Source of the DNA: Portunus trituberculatus
Lineage: Eukaryota > Arthropoda > Malacostraca > Decapoda > Portunidae
Direction: 5' to 3'
DNA length: 64,000 bases
NCBI RefSeq assembly: GCF_017591435.1
Contig: NC_059281.1
Span: 14,782,402-14,846,401, forward strand
Shown: piece after piece, positions 27,036 to 40,400 of the stretch
How positions within the stretch are numbered: position 1 is the first letter of the stretch
How the letters are laid out: the number at the start of each line of letters is the position of its first letter
The notes under the pieces: generated by a model
What the model was told of the DNA's origin: nothing
What the model saw: the letters and a program-made list of their open reading frames with translations, nothing else
Database searches by the model: none
Position numbers and translations under genes: made by a program

Positions 27036-27430
27036 ATGGAGTTGATGGCAAGGGCGGTTCTCCTGCTCCTCCTTCTGCCACTCCTGCAGGGGACGCTGGC
27101 CATCCCCACTGCCACACAGAAGGTATACATAAACCCCCACACTCCCTGCCGCCCCTCCTACACCCTTCCCCCGGCTGAATTAAGAGGCAGATGGAGTGGT
27201 AGGGATTTATGGCAGGGGGCGCCGCAGATTACGGTGGTGGAGGTAATGGTGGTGGTGATAGTAGCAGTGGTGGTGATGGGGGTTAGTGTTGGTGGTGGTG
27301 GTGGTGATTAGAATGATACTGATGATAATAGTGGTAGTGGTGGTGATGATGGTGATGGTGATGGTGGTGGAGTAAGTAAAGATAGTGGCAGGAGTGGTGT
27401 TGACTTTGATAGAAGTGATGTCGCAGTTAC

Positions 27431-27471
<41 letters not shown>

Positions 27472-28178
27472 CACTGGTGATAATATTGTTAAAGCGTTTC
27501 TGGTGACCGTGGTAATAGTGGTAGTGGTAATAGTAGTTGTGGTGGTGGTGAACTAAGAGCTACTAGAGGGAAGGAGGGAAGGAAAGGCGGGCAGGCAAGA
27601 AAGGAATGCCAGTTTGAAGCAGCTGTGTGTTGAGGTGAAGCATGCCTCTCTAATGTGCTGCACTGTGGGGGCGGTGGGGTGAGGTGGTGCTCCAGGTATA
27701 GAGCGGTGGTGCATAAAGCTAGTTAAGTTCACGTGTTACTGTTTGACGATGGTACAGTTAGTCTTTTTATTACTACTATTATTTTTTTGGTTAGATTAGG
27801 GTAGGATAGGGTAGGGTAAGTTAGGTTAGGTTAGGTTAGTTTTGGATTGGGTTAGGTTAGGTTAGGGTTAAGTTACGTTAAACTAGGAGACAGTGATGGA
27901 ACATTTGTTAAAAAGTTGAACATATAAATCTCATATGACTTCATTTCACTTGATTTTTTATAGTCAGAGCCATTATATAAGTCCCCCTCCCACCATCCCC
28001 TCCCCTCTCTCTCTCTCTCTTTCTCTGTAATCACGGTCCACTCCTCCTTGGCCTTGTTCCCTGCATGCAATATCCAGATTTTTCACTCTAGTATTTGATA
28101 TTGCATTCGTTCTTATTCTTTTTCCCCTTATTTTTCATTAATTCTACTCTTTTTGTTACTCGCGGGTTACCTTTGAGC

Positions 28179-28209
<31 letters not shown>

Positions 28210-29387
28210 GAGATTAAAAGCAAATTCATCACGTGACCAGTGGAGATTATACAATGAATGCGTGAAAGGTGCGGCATTATTATCATTATTTATCTAGTGG
28301 CGACACAATTCATACATTTTTTCAACACTGTGTAGATTCAATGGTGATATTTCTCCAACTTTACGCGTCTCGGAATCAAACGGGAAACTTAACCCCTTGA
28401 GTATACCATGACGCGTTTCCATATTCATTCTGCTTACTATTTGGTGATTTTATACAGCTTCAGAAATTCATGATGGGCGATTAAAATAGTGAAGGCTGTG
28501 GTCATTAATCTTTTGACGTCCATAGACCCTTCTTAATGTCAATAAAATGGTCTAATCGTACATAAAACTCAAGGTAAAAATGTATCCCAGTACTGAAGGG
28601 ATTAAAATAGTGAAGACTGTGTCCATTAATCTTCTGACCTCCATAAACTCTTCCTAATATTAATACAATGATCTAGTCATGCATAAAACTCAAGGTTAAA
28701 ATGTGTCCCAGTACTGAAGGGATTGAAATAATGAAGACTGTGGCCATTAATCTTCTGATCTCCATAGACTCTTCCTAATGTCAATAAAATGGTCTAATAG
28801 CACATAAAACTCAAGGTAGAAATGTGTCCCACTATTGAAGGGATTATACAAGAAACAGTACAGCAATTCCTCCGCTAGCGTGAACATCTGCAATTCTCCG
28901 TGAGTGCGTGACGCGTGAGTTAAGGAAAGCATGCGTGACTATGGAAGGAAATGTAAGAGTGAGTAAGAGTGAAAGAGCGTAAGTGTGATGTGTGGGTAAG
29001 TATTGGTGTGCGTGAATGTCCGTAAGTGTAAGTGTAAGTAACCGTATGTGTAAGTGTGAATTAGCGTGACTGAGTGTGTACAGGTGTGAAGTGGCGTGAG
29101 TAAGTTAGTGTTGGCAAGCGTGAATGAGTGTGTTTCACTGTTTGATCTGCTGCAGTCTCTGACGAGACAACCAGACGTTACCCTACGGAGCGAGCTCAGA
29201 GCTCATTATTTCCGATCTTCGGATAGGCCTGAGACCAGGCACACACCACACACCGGGACAACAAGGCCACAACTCCTCGATTTACATCCCGTACCTACTC
29301 ACTGCTAGGTGAACAGGGGCTACACGTGAAAGGAGACACACCCAAATATCTCCACCCGGCCGGGGAATCGAACCCTGGTCCTCTGGC

Positions 29388-29429
<42 letters not shown>

Positions 29430-30580
29430 AAGCGTGACTGAGCGTGAATTAAAGTGAATGAATGTGAAGGAACGTGACTAAGTGTGAATAAGCGTGAGTG
29501 AACGTGAATTTACCTGAATAAACGTGAATTTGCGTGAGTAAGTGTGAATAAGAGTGAATAAAGGTGAATGAGCGTGAGTATGTGTGAATAAGCGTGACTG
29601 AGCGTGAATTAAGATGAATAAACGTGAATGAGCATAAGTAAGTGTGAATAAGCGTGACTGAGCATGAATTAACGTGAATAAACGTGAATGAGCGTGAGTA
29701 AGTGTGAATAAGCGTGAGTGAGCGTGAATTAAAATGAAGGAGCGTGAGTAAGTGTGAATAAACATGACGAAACATGAGTAAGGGTGAATAAATATGAAGG
29801 AGCATGAGTCAGCGTAAATAAGCGTGAGGAAATATGAACAAACAAACAAACTAACTGACAACAATAAACAACTCTTTTTTTTATTCCGGTAACGAAGCGC
29901 AATTTAATAACTTTATATATTTTTTCTCTTTTTCATCTATTTTTTTTTTTTTTTTTTTAGCGAAAGTGTTTAATTCTAGTATTTTTGAAGAGAATCAATA
30001 TTTAGTGTAGTGAATATTAAATGGATAGCGAGGTCAGTGCAACACGACAGGGTCTAGCGAGGGGGACGTGCTACTACAGTGTATACAAGGAGCTCTGCTG
30101 GCTTCTGCTATCTTCACTATTGCTCTTATGCTCTCCGTTTGTTTATCGAAGCTAGCATCTGTCTTTTAATCAATCCGTCTATCTATTTGTCTATCTACCT
30201 GACTATTTATCTGTGTGTCTGTCTATCAGTTTATCTATTTAGTATTTACATATCTATCTATAACTGTTTCATGTTTATCTGTTTGTCCATTTATCTATCT
30301 ATTTATCTATCTATCTATTAGTTTACATGTTTGTCTGTTTTATCTCTATCTAAATACATATCTATCTATCAATCTATCTATTACTATTTATATGTTCATC
30401 TGTTTTATCTGTCAGCGTCTGTGTCTGTTTATCTGTTTGCCTGTCTGTCTGTTTATCTACCCACGGAAGAAGGAAACATCTATCACTCTATTCTGGGAAG
30501 TGCTGGGTCATACATAAACAGCGATGAAACCTTCGTGTCTGTCCTCGCCTCTGTGCGATTTACTAACTCCACCTCTGTGT

Positions 30581-30632
<52 letters not shown>

Positions 30633-31544
30633 AACGTCAGCTCAGCGCCGCCGCCGTTGTTTCACGTATTGCTATTGTTTTTCCGGAACTCAGCAAGACA
30701 AACAGCGCCACCTCAGCAGTATAGCAACGAGGTGCCTATTGTGAGAAGTTACTGCAGCTCGTATGGTTTACCGCACGTCAGCTCTCTTGACGCGGCTCTT
30801 GGCGACGTTATCAGGAAATCACTCTTACTGCCGACGCCGCATGCATACCCCAGACACTCTATACTTCCCGGAAAGGCGAAGAGGGACGTGGCGAGGTGTT
30901 ATACATAGACCCTATTCCTAAGATATCTCAGCGACGTGTCTTTTATTTAGCAGGCTTCAGTGCGGGGGTTGTTGTGGGTTTTCGACGGTGTGTTTGTGAT
31001 TCGAGATGGTTTAGCAAATATTCCGCATTGTAGATTTGAAAAAAAAAAAAATAACATAAAGATCTGATTCGTCTTATATGGTCTTTGAAAATAGTTGTTT
31101 TAAAAGAACCAAACATTTCAAAATATATAACTAGCAACAGAACAACGTGACATGAGCAGCCAGCGGTGTGTCATGTGTGAGTTTAGCGGTTACCGTGCTC
31201 AAATCAACACCTCAACACCTCACGTCTCTTCCTTCATTCTTAACTACAGTCCCGAGTACAAATTCAGGTTTATGTGACCATGTTAATATGATAGAGGGCC
31301 GCTGGGAGCAACAGTAGTAGCAGTGAGGGTCGTAGGGCCACGGGCGGCGGTGGCTGGTTCATGTTATAGCCAAATTAGTGTTACCTAACCCCACGGGAGT
31401 CTGTGGACCATCTGGATTAGACGCCCCAACCAGCCCCGCCCCGCTCCGCCCCGCCCCGCCCTGTCACTCCCTACCTCACCCTGCCCTACGTCACCCCGTC
31501 CCGTCACGTCCCGCCCCAGCAATGATGAAATACTTGCGCGTTAC

Positions 31545-31590
<46 letters not shown>

Positions 31591-31667
31591 TACGGGTAAT
31601 AAAAGCGAATTAGGGATTGTTAAATTGAGGGGAAAGAAAGATTGGAAAAAGGGGACACGGAAGAATC

Positions 31668-31762
<95 letters not shown>

Positions 31763-32891
31763 ACCCCCATAGTCAAGGCACGCCAACACAATGCCTGAGC
31801 GCCTCGAGTAACAACCACAGCGGAGAAAACTTGACGGGCTTAACGCAGAACGCTAAGGTGGTAATTTTCATAATAATAACCATAAGAAAAGGCAGCATGA
31901 CACTAGCGACGAAAATAGAAGCCGTGTTGAGCTCAGTGCAATAAAGGAAATGAGTTGAGCACATGAGGAGGGGGTCTGGGCGGCGGGCGAGTCATTAGTC
32001 AGAGCTGCCCTGGGAGGCGTCACTCAGGCCACACTGGGACACCGTATTCTTGAAACGTCTCAGCCTCACGTCATATTCCGAAACACTTCTACGCCGTTCC
32101 TCCAATGCAATGATGATGCTACTTTGGTTTTTAGGGTGTTTTCTTGTGATTTTAGTGAGAGATTAACAAAATTTCGACATTACTGGCAGGAGAAACTCTT
32201 GAGAATCAGCTAATACCGTTTTTTGTAGCCTTTGAAAATAGCCGTGGTGAGAAATCCTGCACGTTTTTACATGTTCACAAAATTTCTACGTGATCGACAT
32301 GGGAAACACTCTTGGGAATCTGACTATTATCGTTTTTGTGTCCTTTGAAAACAGCAGCGGTGCGAGAACAAAGCGTTTCACAATGTGGGCTTCGGCTCCT
32401 ATTGTAAAAGACGTCTGTGCTTCACCTCTACTATCTCAAGAGGGTTTATTTGAATTTACACGAGTTTTTTTTTAAGGTGCTTTTATAGTTCTAGAGGCAG
32501 AGTGACAAGACTTTTACATTATTAACTAGAGAAACACTCTTGAAAATTTCGCTGTGGCCTTGGAAAATAGTCGTGGTGAGAGAGCAAAGCGTTTCTGAAT
32601 AAGGACCTTGGATACGCACTTTTCAATTGATTGTAGTGGAATTATAGAGATTTTCAAGGGAGATTTCATGGTTACAGTGATAGTTTAAAAAGGATTATGG
32701 GTATATACATATGAAAACTCGAGCAAGCATCCCCGTGGCCTTTAAAAACAGTCCTAATGAAAAGGCAAACCGTTTCAGAATATGACTCAGGCTATCCTGG
32801 TAACGCAGAATGCGGGAGAAGGCAAGACTGAGAGAGGAAGGGGTGTAGTGGAAGTATAGCAATAATGCAGGTGGCCTTTCAACACTCCTCT

Positions 32892-32944
<53 letters not shown>

Positions 32945-33393
32945 TTACATCTATGTTATATTGTTATTCATGGTCTGTTACGGTACTTCGCCTCAACAAC
33001 TTCATGCATGACTACTAACGTTAAGATGCTCGCAGATGCGAAACGTTTCAATAGCCATAAACGTTCCTTCCTTCCTTCCTTCCTGCACTGTCTTCCATCC
33101 TTCCTGCCTGTATATATTTCTTACTTTTATTTAATCAATTTACATACTTATTTGCATACAGTGAGCTGACTGACTGACTGACTGCCTCACTAACTGGCTG
33201 ATTGACTGACTGACTGCTTGACTTACTGATTGACTGACTGACCGACGTACTAACTGGTTGACTGACTGACTGACTGACTTACTAACTGGCTGGCTGACTG
33301 ACTGATTGACCGACTGACTGACTGACTGACTAGCTGACTTGCACAAATACGTCTTTTATGTTCATCTTTTCTTGTTGTGCACCAATATGCAAC

Positions 33394-33458
<65 letters not shown>

Positions 33459-33574
33459 GACGTGTATCAGCGAGGAAATCTGATCTTAAGAGGACACGCC
33501 AAGAAACGTAACGAGAGAGGAGGAGATAAGCGTGTCTAGAAATAGTTTTCCAAATACACCAGTAAATCAGTGGA

Positions 33575-33649
<75 letters not shown>

Positions 33650-34062
33650 CAGAGAGGAAATACTGAGAAAAAAGAGAAGATAATATAATTTCCCTCACTC
33701 TCCTTGACACATGAATAGAAAGAGAGGTAGGTTTAGTAAAAGGAGAGATAGTAATGGATAGATAGAATAGAGAAGGGGTTTAATAGAAGCAGGTAAACAG
33801 AATCCTATTATAGGTTGACTTGAAACAAATCATACACACGAGAATTTCCCTCCAGTAGCAAGTAATACAAGTGACACAACAACACAACACAAGTACAAGC
33901 AGCAAAACTTGACCTCGCTACGGTCGATGCTCTCTGCACCATCACCACCACCACCACTCCCTCACACACTCCACTTCCCCGCCACCACCACCACCACAAC
34001 CACCACCACCACCGCTTAAGACTACCATCACCACGACCTTGTGCAATGTCTCCTCCCCCACG

Positions 34063-34141
<79 letters not shown>

Positions 34142-34292
34142 ACCACAACTATTACCGTGACAGCCACACTCAATCACTTCACATATGTTCCTCCATCTTC
34201 ACCTCGTCCACACACTAGCCATATGCTCCTCTTCACCTCCACCTCTTCCACTTGCACTCATCCATAGGCTCACGTGGTTTACTTTCCTTGCA

Positions 34293-34353
<61 letters not shown>

Positions 34354-34416
34354 TACTTTCACAACTTCGAGACAATTATCTCTTACATCACCATACGTAG
34401 AGTGGTACATACCCCC

Positions 34417-34481
<65 letters not shown>

Positions 34482-34799
34482 GCTAAGATTATCGATTTAG
34501 TATCATGCATCAATTCTTCATCTGAGAGATTTCTGCTTCCCGACACGAGCTTTGTATGAGAAGCTGGCCCACCATAACTCTATTCCCCCCTCCTCCTCCT
34601 CCTCCTCCTCCTCCTCCTCCTCCTCCTCCTCCTCCTCCTCCCTGCTGCTTCTGTCAGGGGGGAAAGGGGAACTGCAGAGAAATATGATGATTAGCAGGCA
34701 GTGATGTACTAAAGCAAGCAGGGTTGATGTTCTTTCCGTAAAAAAAAACAACACATGGATTATAGTTACGGTTTTGAATATGATAATTAGCTATAGAAT

Positions 34800-34841
<42 letters not shown>

Positions 34842-35014
34842 ATAATGTTCCTCGTGTTTACATTAACGTTTTTACTCACTCGAGACAACATGTTGGTGAT
34901 ATTATTTCCCCTCTCACGTTCATTTCCCTCTTTTTTCCCCTCCCTCCATCTCCCCTGCCCCATCTTGCCGTTTCCCTTCCCTTGTCTGGTTCCTTATCCC
35001 AAATATTACCCAAG

Positions 35015-35051
<37 letters not shown>

Positions 35052-35150
35052 TCATGACCTAGAAAATTTATCATATTATACTTTAGAGATACGTATAATT
35101 TTTATCTTTTAATCACACGTAACGAAGAATCTGGAAGCATTATATGATGC

Positions 35151-35226
<76 letters not shown>

Positions 35227-35285
35227 ATTATTCAAAAAAACAGGTCAGAGGAAGAAAAATTACATAATTGCATAGAAAACAGACT

Positions 35286-35344
<59 letters not shown>

Positions 35345-37405
35345 AAGGGAAAGCAACAACAACAACACTACAACAGTACACATAGTAGTAAACAACAACC
35401 AACACGCGTATATGCTACAAAATGTGGCTTAATTTTTTTTTTTTTTTTCCCCAACACACCACGTCAGGCTCAATATAATCCCCCTTTCCCCTTCTTCCCC
35501 TTTGTATCCCCAGCAGGAAGCCCAGGTGACGGGAGGAGGAGGAGGAGGAGGAGGAGGAGGAGGAGGAGGAGGACAACTAGCGGCGGGATGGAGTGGTGAT
35601 CGACCCGTCAGGAAGGTCTTCGCTCCAGCGCCCACTTCCCCACCACCACCACCACCACCACTACCTGAGCTTCCCACCCCCGTCAACCCCTCACCACTCC
35701 CTCTTCCCCCGCCGGCAGGTAAGTGTTGCATTTTTTTTTTTTTTTTCGCTTTTTTTCCGAATTTGCGCATGAATCGTGTTTGAGCGATGCATGGAAAATG
35801 AGAACATGCCTAAAATAACTCGATGGCCTTATGCATATCCGTTTTCTTTTCCATTTTCTTTTTTCCATGGTTTCTTAATTTTCATTTTTCTATACACGGT
35901 GTTTGCTCCTCCTTAACTTTTTTCTTATTTCACTTAACCCCTTCAATACTGGGACACTCTTTTAGCTTAAGATCTATATAGGATTAAACCATTTTATTGA
36001 CATTAGAAAGAGTCTATGAAGGTCAGAAAATTAATGGCCAGAGTCTTAACTTAACGACATAAGTTTCTGAAGCTGTATAAAATCACCAAATATTAAGCAG
36101 AATGAATATGAAAACGCGTCATGGTACTGAAGGGGTTAATGAGTGCTTAAATGAATACTCAGGTGACAGCATTTTGATTTGTGTTTGTAAAAAAAAAGTA
36201 TACTTCTATATTTGCACCAATGGGAATTTTGTAACTTCCTCTTAACTGTAAACATGCATAATTTTTGTCAATAAAACTTACTAATTATAGGTAAAAAAAA
36301 AAAAAAAAACGCCGTAAATGATGAGTTAGCTACTTTTTTTTTTTTTATTATTTACTAAGCTTTTTCTTTAATCTCTTCCTTCGTGGGTAACTGACTGAGC
36401 AATGGAAATAAAGTAATAAGCTATGAAATGTCCAAAATAACCCACCATGCAGCTATCGCGTATATACATTTAACCCCTTCAGTACCATGACACATTTCCA
36501 TATTCATTCTGCTTATTATTTGGTGATTTTATACACCTTCAGAAAACTTATGTGGGGAATTTAAAATAGTGAACATTGTGGCCATTAATCTTCTGACCTT
36601 CATAAACCCTTCCTAATGTCAATAAAAATAAATAAATAAAAAATCGTTTAATCATACTCAAAACTCATGGTAAAAATGCGTCCCGGTACTGAAGGAGCTC
36701 AATGCTTCTGTCTTCCAATGCATTTCATACTTTTGTTCATTTTGTTTCCTCTTCAACTCTTCCTCCATTATTGTCTTTCTTCAAGCGTTCGTTCCATCTA
36801 TAGATTAAACATGTTATCTCTCTCTCTCTCTCTCTCTCTTCTACAATATTTTACCTTTCCATGCGCAAATTTTTTTATTCTGACTATCCTCAGGCAAACT
36901 ATCTTCCAATGTATAACTTTCTCCATTTGTTCCTTCTCTCTATAAGATTCTTTTCTCGAGGCTAAAGAATGGAAGCGTTAAGTCTCCTGACAGATATCAA
37001 ATAATCATGTACCTTCGATCCTTTTATGTCTATTCTCATCGTTAAGGTATGAGTTAAAAGTGCAGTAGAGGTCAATGTCCCCAGGAAGTGTTTGGACAAA
37101 GTGGAGGCGCCTGAGGGAGCTGTCACAGATACGAGTATTCATTCACAGTGCACGCGATTCCGTTTTATTTCACGTTTCTTCAGTTACATTGTTTTGATAC
37201 GAAGAGAACAGCGTTATCCTGCTCTACATATGTGCTATATACATCACTACATCGAATGCTGGTGACGTGTGTGCTCCTGTCTATTGGCTCCTGTCAATCA
37301 TTGAAATAGGAATGAAGCGAGTTAGTAGTGTCGCGTCTTTGTACTTCTCTTATCTAGCTCATCAATCTTCGCGTGTTTTGTTTCTAGCACACACCAAATC
37401 TTCCG

Positions 37406-37469
<64 letters not shown>

Positions 37470-40400
37470 GATATTATAAATGCCTCTTCTATACCCAGCA
37501 GTCCACGCCGGCAGGACAAAACACAGCATCACCTACCACTCTCGACGCCTTCATGCTCCATCACCGCCAAATGACAAAACTCACCGCGGGAGGAAATTCA
37601 GACTCACCCACACACGCACCCCCCACCAGACTAAGTCCCTCAGAAGATCCCGCACCAGACCGACAGCTGAAAGAAAAGCGAAAAGTAACAGGAGGCACAA
37701 GAAGGAAAGAAGAAAGAAGATAGTCTCCGCCGCGCGGCCCGCTGGAGTGGGTGACACGGCTAGAGCCTCTTATGGTGAGTCTTTCATGCTTTTAATGAAT
37801 TATTTCCACTATTAGTGATTGTTTTTCGTGTCACCTTCACTAGAGCATGTACATCACTCAAATGTGTCTTTGCAGTCATCAGCGATGTCACAGACGCAAA
37901 CAAGCAAAAGCAGCAGCAGGAGGCGCCTCTCTTGTCTTCACCTGCCAGACCTAATGACTACAGCCAGACTCCACGGGATTACGGTAACTCTGATAGCCGT
38001 CCTGGGGAGGTTGTGTCAGGAGAAGCCGTACGTCCCCTCAACCGGGCTGCTCTGAAGAGCCTGACCTCGAGACACAATGGCATAATTGATTCTGACACAA
38101 TTGTGAAGGACGGACAGATATTCCACAGACACGATGCCAGGGAGGACAGGGGGGAAAAAAGCAGGGGCCAAAGTCGGCGCCGACATGCCAGGCGAGGAGA
38201 CCAGCTGCCCATATTCGATGAGGCTTTTCAGCGGGACGTGGGGCACAGAGGAATAGTTGATCCCATAAGCTATTTCACGGCAGAGGCCCTGAACAGAGGT
38301 GGACACAGCCAGACTCGAGTGGCGGGCAACATGCGCGGCGTGGACGGATCAGCTGTGACCCTGAGTAGAGGCAAGGTGACCCAGGCTGCGGTCATTCTTG
38401 GAGACAACTCTTCCTCCAAAGCACAAGTCACAGACCACCATGGAGCAAATGATCCCATTCTCGCCTCTACTGTGGGTGCTGACCAGCGGAGCGGCTCAGC
38501 TGATGCCCGAGCCAGAGCTCCCGACGCCGCCACAACCCACGCACAGATCGAGTTTACTCCCACTTCTCACTATCAGACGGAGCTCGGTGAGCACGGTACT
38601 GCCTCGGCTCTCTCCACCCCTGATGGGGAGTCTACTCTTGCCACTCTGGGCGGCCAGGCCAAGCGCGGCTCATATCTAGGCACAGCACACTCTAGTACCA
38701 TGCAGGAGCCTCACTCAGCCAACCACGACCAAACCCAACCCTCTTTCGAAAACGAAGGGACGCAGGAACAGAATGCCAAGAATAAGAGTCACGTGCTAAT
38801 GGATATGTCAGACATGGTGGACAGCATCATAGAGACAGTGCACCAGCCATACCTGCCGCAGGAAGCAACCCATCTCCCACCAGATCCGCACCGTACCCGA
38901 CCAGAAACCAAGGCGGTGCCAGCCAAGGAAGGCTTGGTGGGCGGCAACGGAGACCCTCCTAGGGAGAGCGAAATTGGCCGCGTGGCTCAACAAGAGTACC
39001 AGGAGCAGGAGCGTGGCGGAAGGCAGGTGGCCCCTCAGGCAGCAGGCCAGGTGGACAGTGCTACTTACTACCATGGGCAACGAGGGGCGCCTCCTGAAGG
39101 CAGTGACTGGAATGCACTGGCTGAGGGCTACAGGTATGACCCATCCACGTATTACAATTTTGACTACCCAACTGACTATCGCACAACAATCGACTATGAC
39201 TCCCCGTACCTGGACCTGGAACCAAAGGTCTTTCACGTGCAGCCTCTGGAGCTGGACCTCAACACTCTGTACCCCACGCCAGCCCCGCCCCCGCCCCTGC
39301 CGCACCCCCACCTAGACCAGACAGAGGGCCACTCCCCAGCTGTTGTCCACCACCTGCAGACCACAACTCCCGCCCTGCCACCACACCAGCCCGTGGCAAC
39401 TCCAGACCATTCACAGACCCCAGACCAACCAAATATTCCAGACCATTCCCAGACCCATATTCCCGACTATTCCCAGGCCAGTATTCCTGATTATTCCCAC
39501 TCACCTGACTATTCCCAGCCCAACATTCTTGATTATTCCCACTCCCCAGACCATTCCCAGCCCAGTATTCCTGATTATTCCCACTCATCTGACCATTCCC
39601 AGCCCAATATTCCCGATTATTCCCATTCATCAGACCATTCCCAGCCTGGTGTTCCTGACTATTCCCAGCCTGATATTCCAGACTACTCCTACTCCCCAGA
39701 CCATTCCCAGCCCAGTATTCCTGATTATTCCCATTCATCAGACCATTCCCAGCCTGATATTCCAGATTACTCCTACTCCCCAGACCATTCCCAGCCCAGT
39801 ATTCCAGACTATTCCCACTTACCAGATTATTCCCAGCCAAATGTTCCAGAGTATTCCTATTCATCAGACAGATCTGATATTCCAGATTATTCCCACTCCC
39901 AAGGAAACTCCCAGCATATTCCAGATTATTCCCACTCTCCAGACCATTTCCAGCCCAATATTCCTGACTATTCTCATTCACCAGACTATTCCCAGCCAGA
40001 CATTCCAGATTATTCCCACTCATCAGACCATTCCCAGTCCAATATTCCTGACTATTCCCACTCTCCAGAACAGCCCAATATTCCAGATCATACCCAGCCC
40101 TATATTCCAGATTACTTCCTAGACCTCAATCAATCCCACATTCCAGACCATTCACAGCCCAATATTCCAGACCATTCCCAGCCAAATATTCCAGACCATT
40201 CCCAGCCCAGTATTCCAGACTATTCCCAGTCTCCAGGCCATTCCCAGCCCAGTATTCCAGACTATTCCCAGTCTCCAGGCCATTCCCAGCCCAGTATTCC
40301 AGACTATTCCCACTCTCCAGACCATTCCCAGCCCAGTATTCCAGACTATTCTCACTCCCCAGACCATTCCTGGCCCAGTATTCCAGACTATTCCCAGTCT

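Larger units (their letters stand above)
27123..35513. other. 8.4-kb repeat-filled intron 1 of the PDYS-repeat gene
   Basis: It holds GGT/GAT/AGT-type trinucleotide repeats (27230-27560), a TTAGG-like tract, MITE-derived 121-bp units, a 10-bp minisatellite split by a SINE, ATCT-type tetranucleotides (30180-30460), a possible orphan exon (30684-30908), CT/GA/CA/GT tracts and an ACTG repeat block (33165-33332). If the signal-peptide exon is not part of the gene, this is intergenic DNA. Confidence 0.55.

Noticed and set aside
33140..33346. Ser/Gln/Val repeat frame on the minus strand
   Set aside because: It is an imperfect ACTG tetranucleotide repeat.
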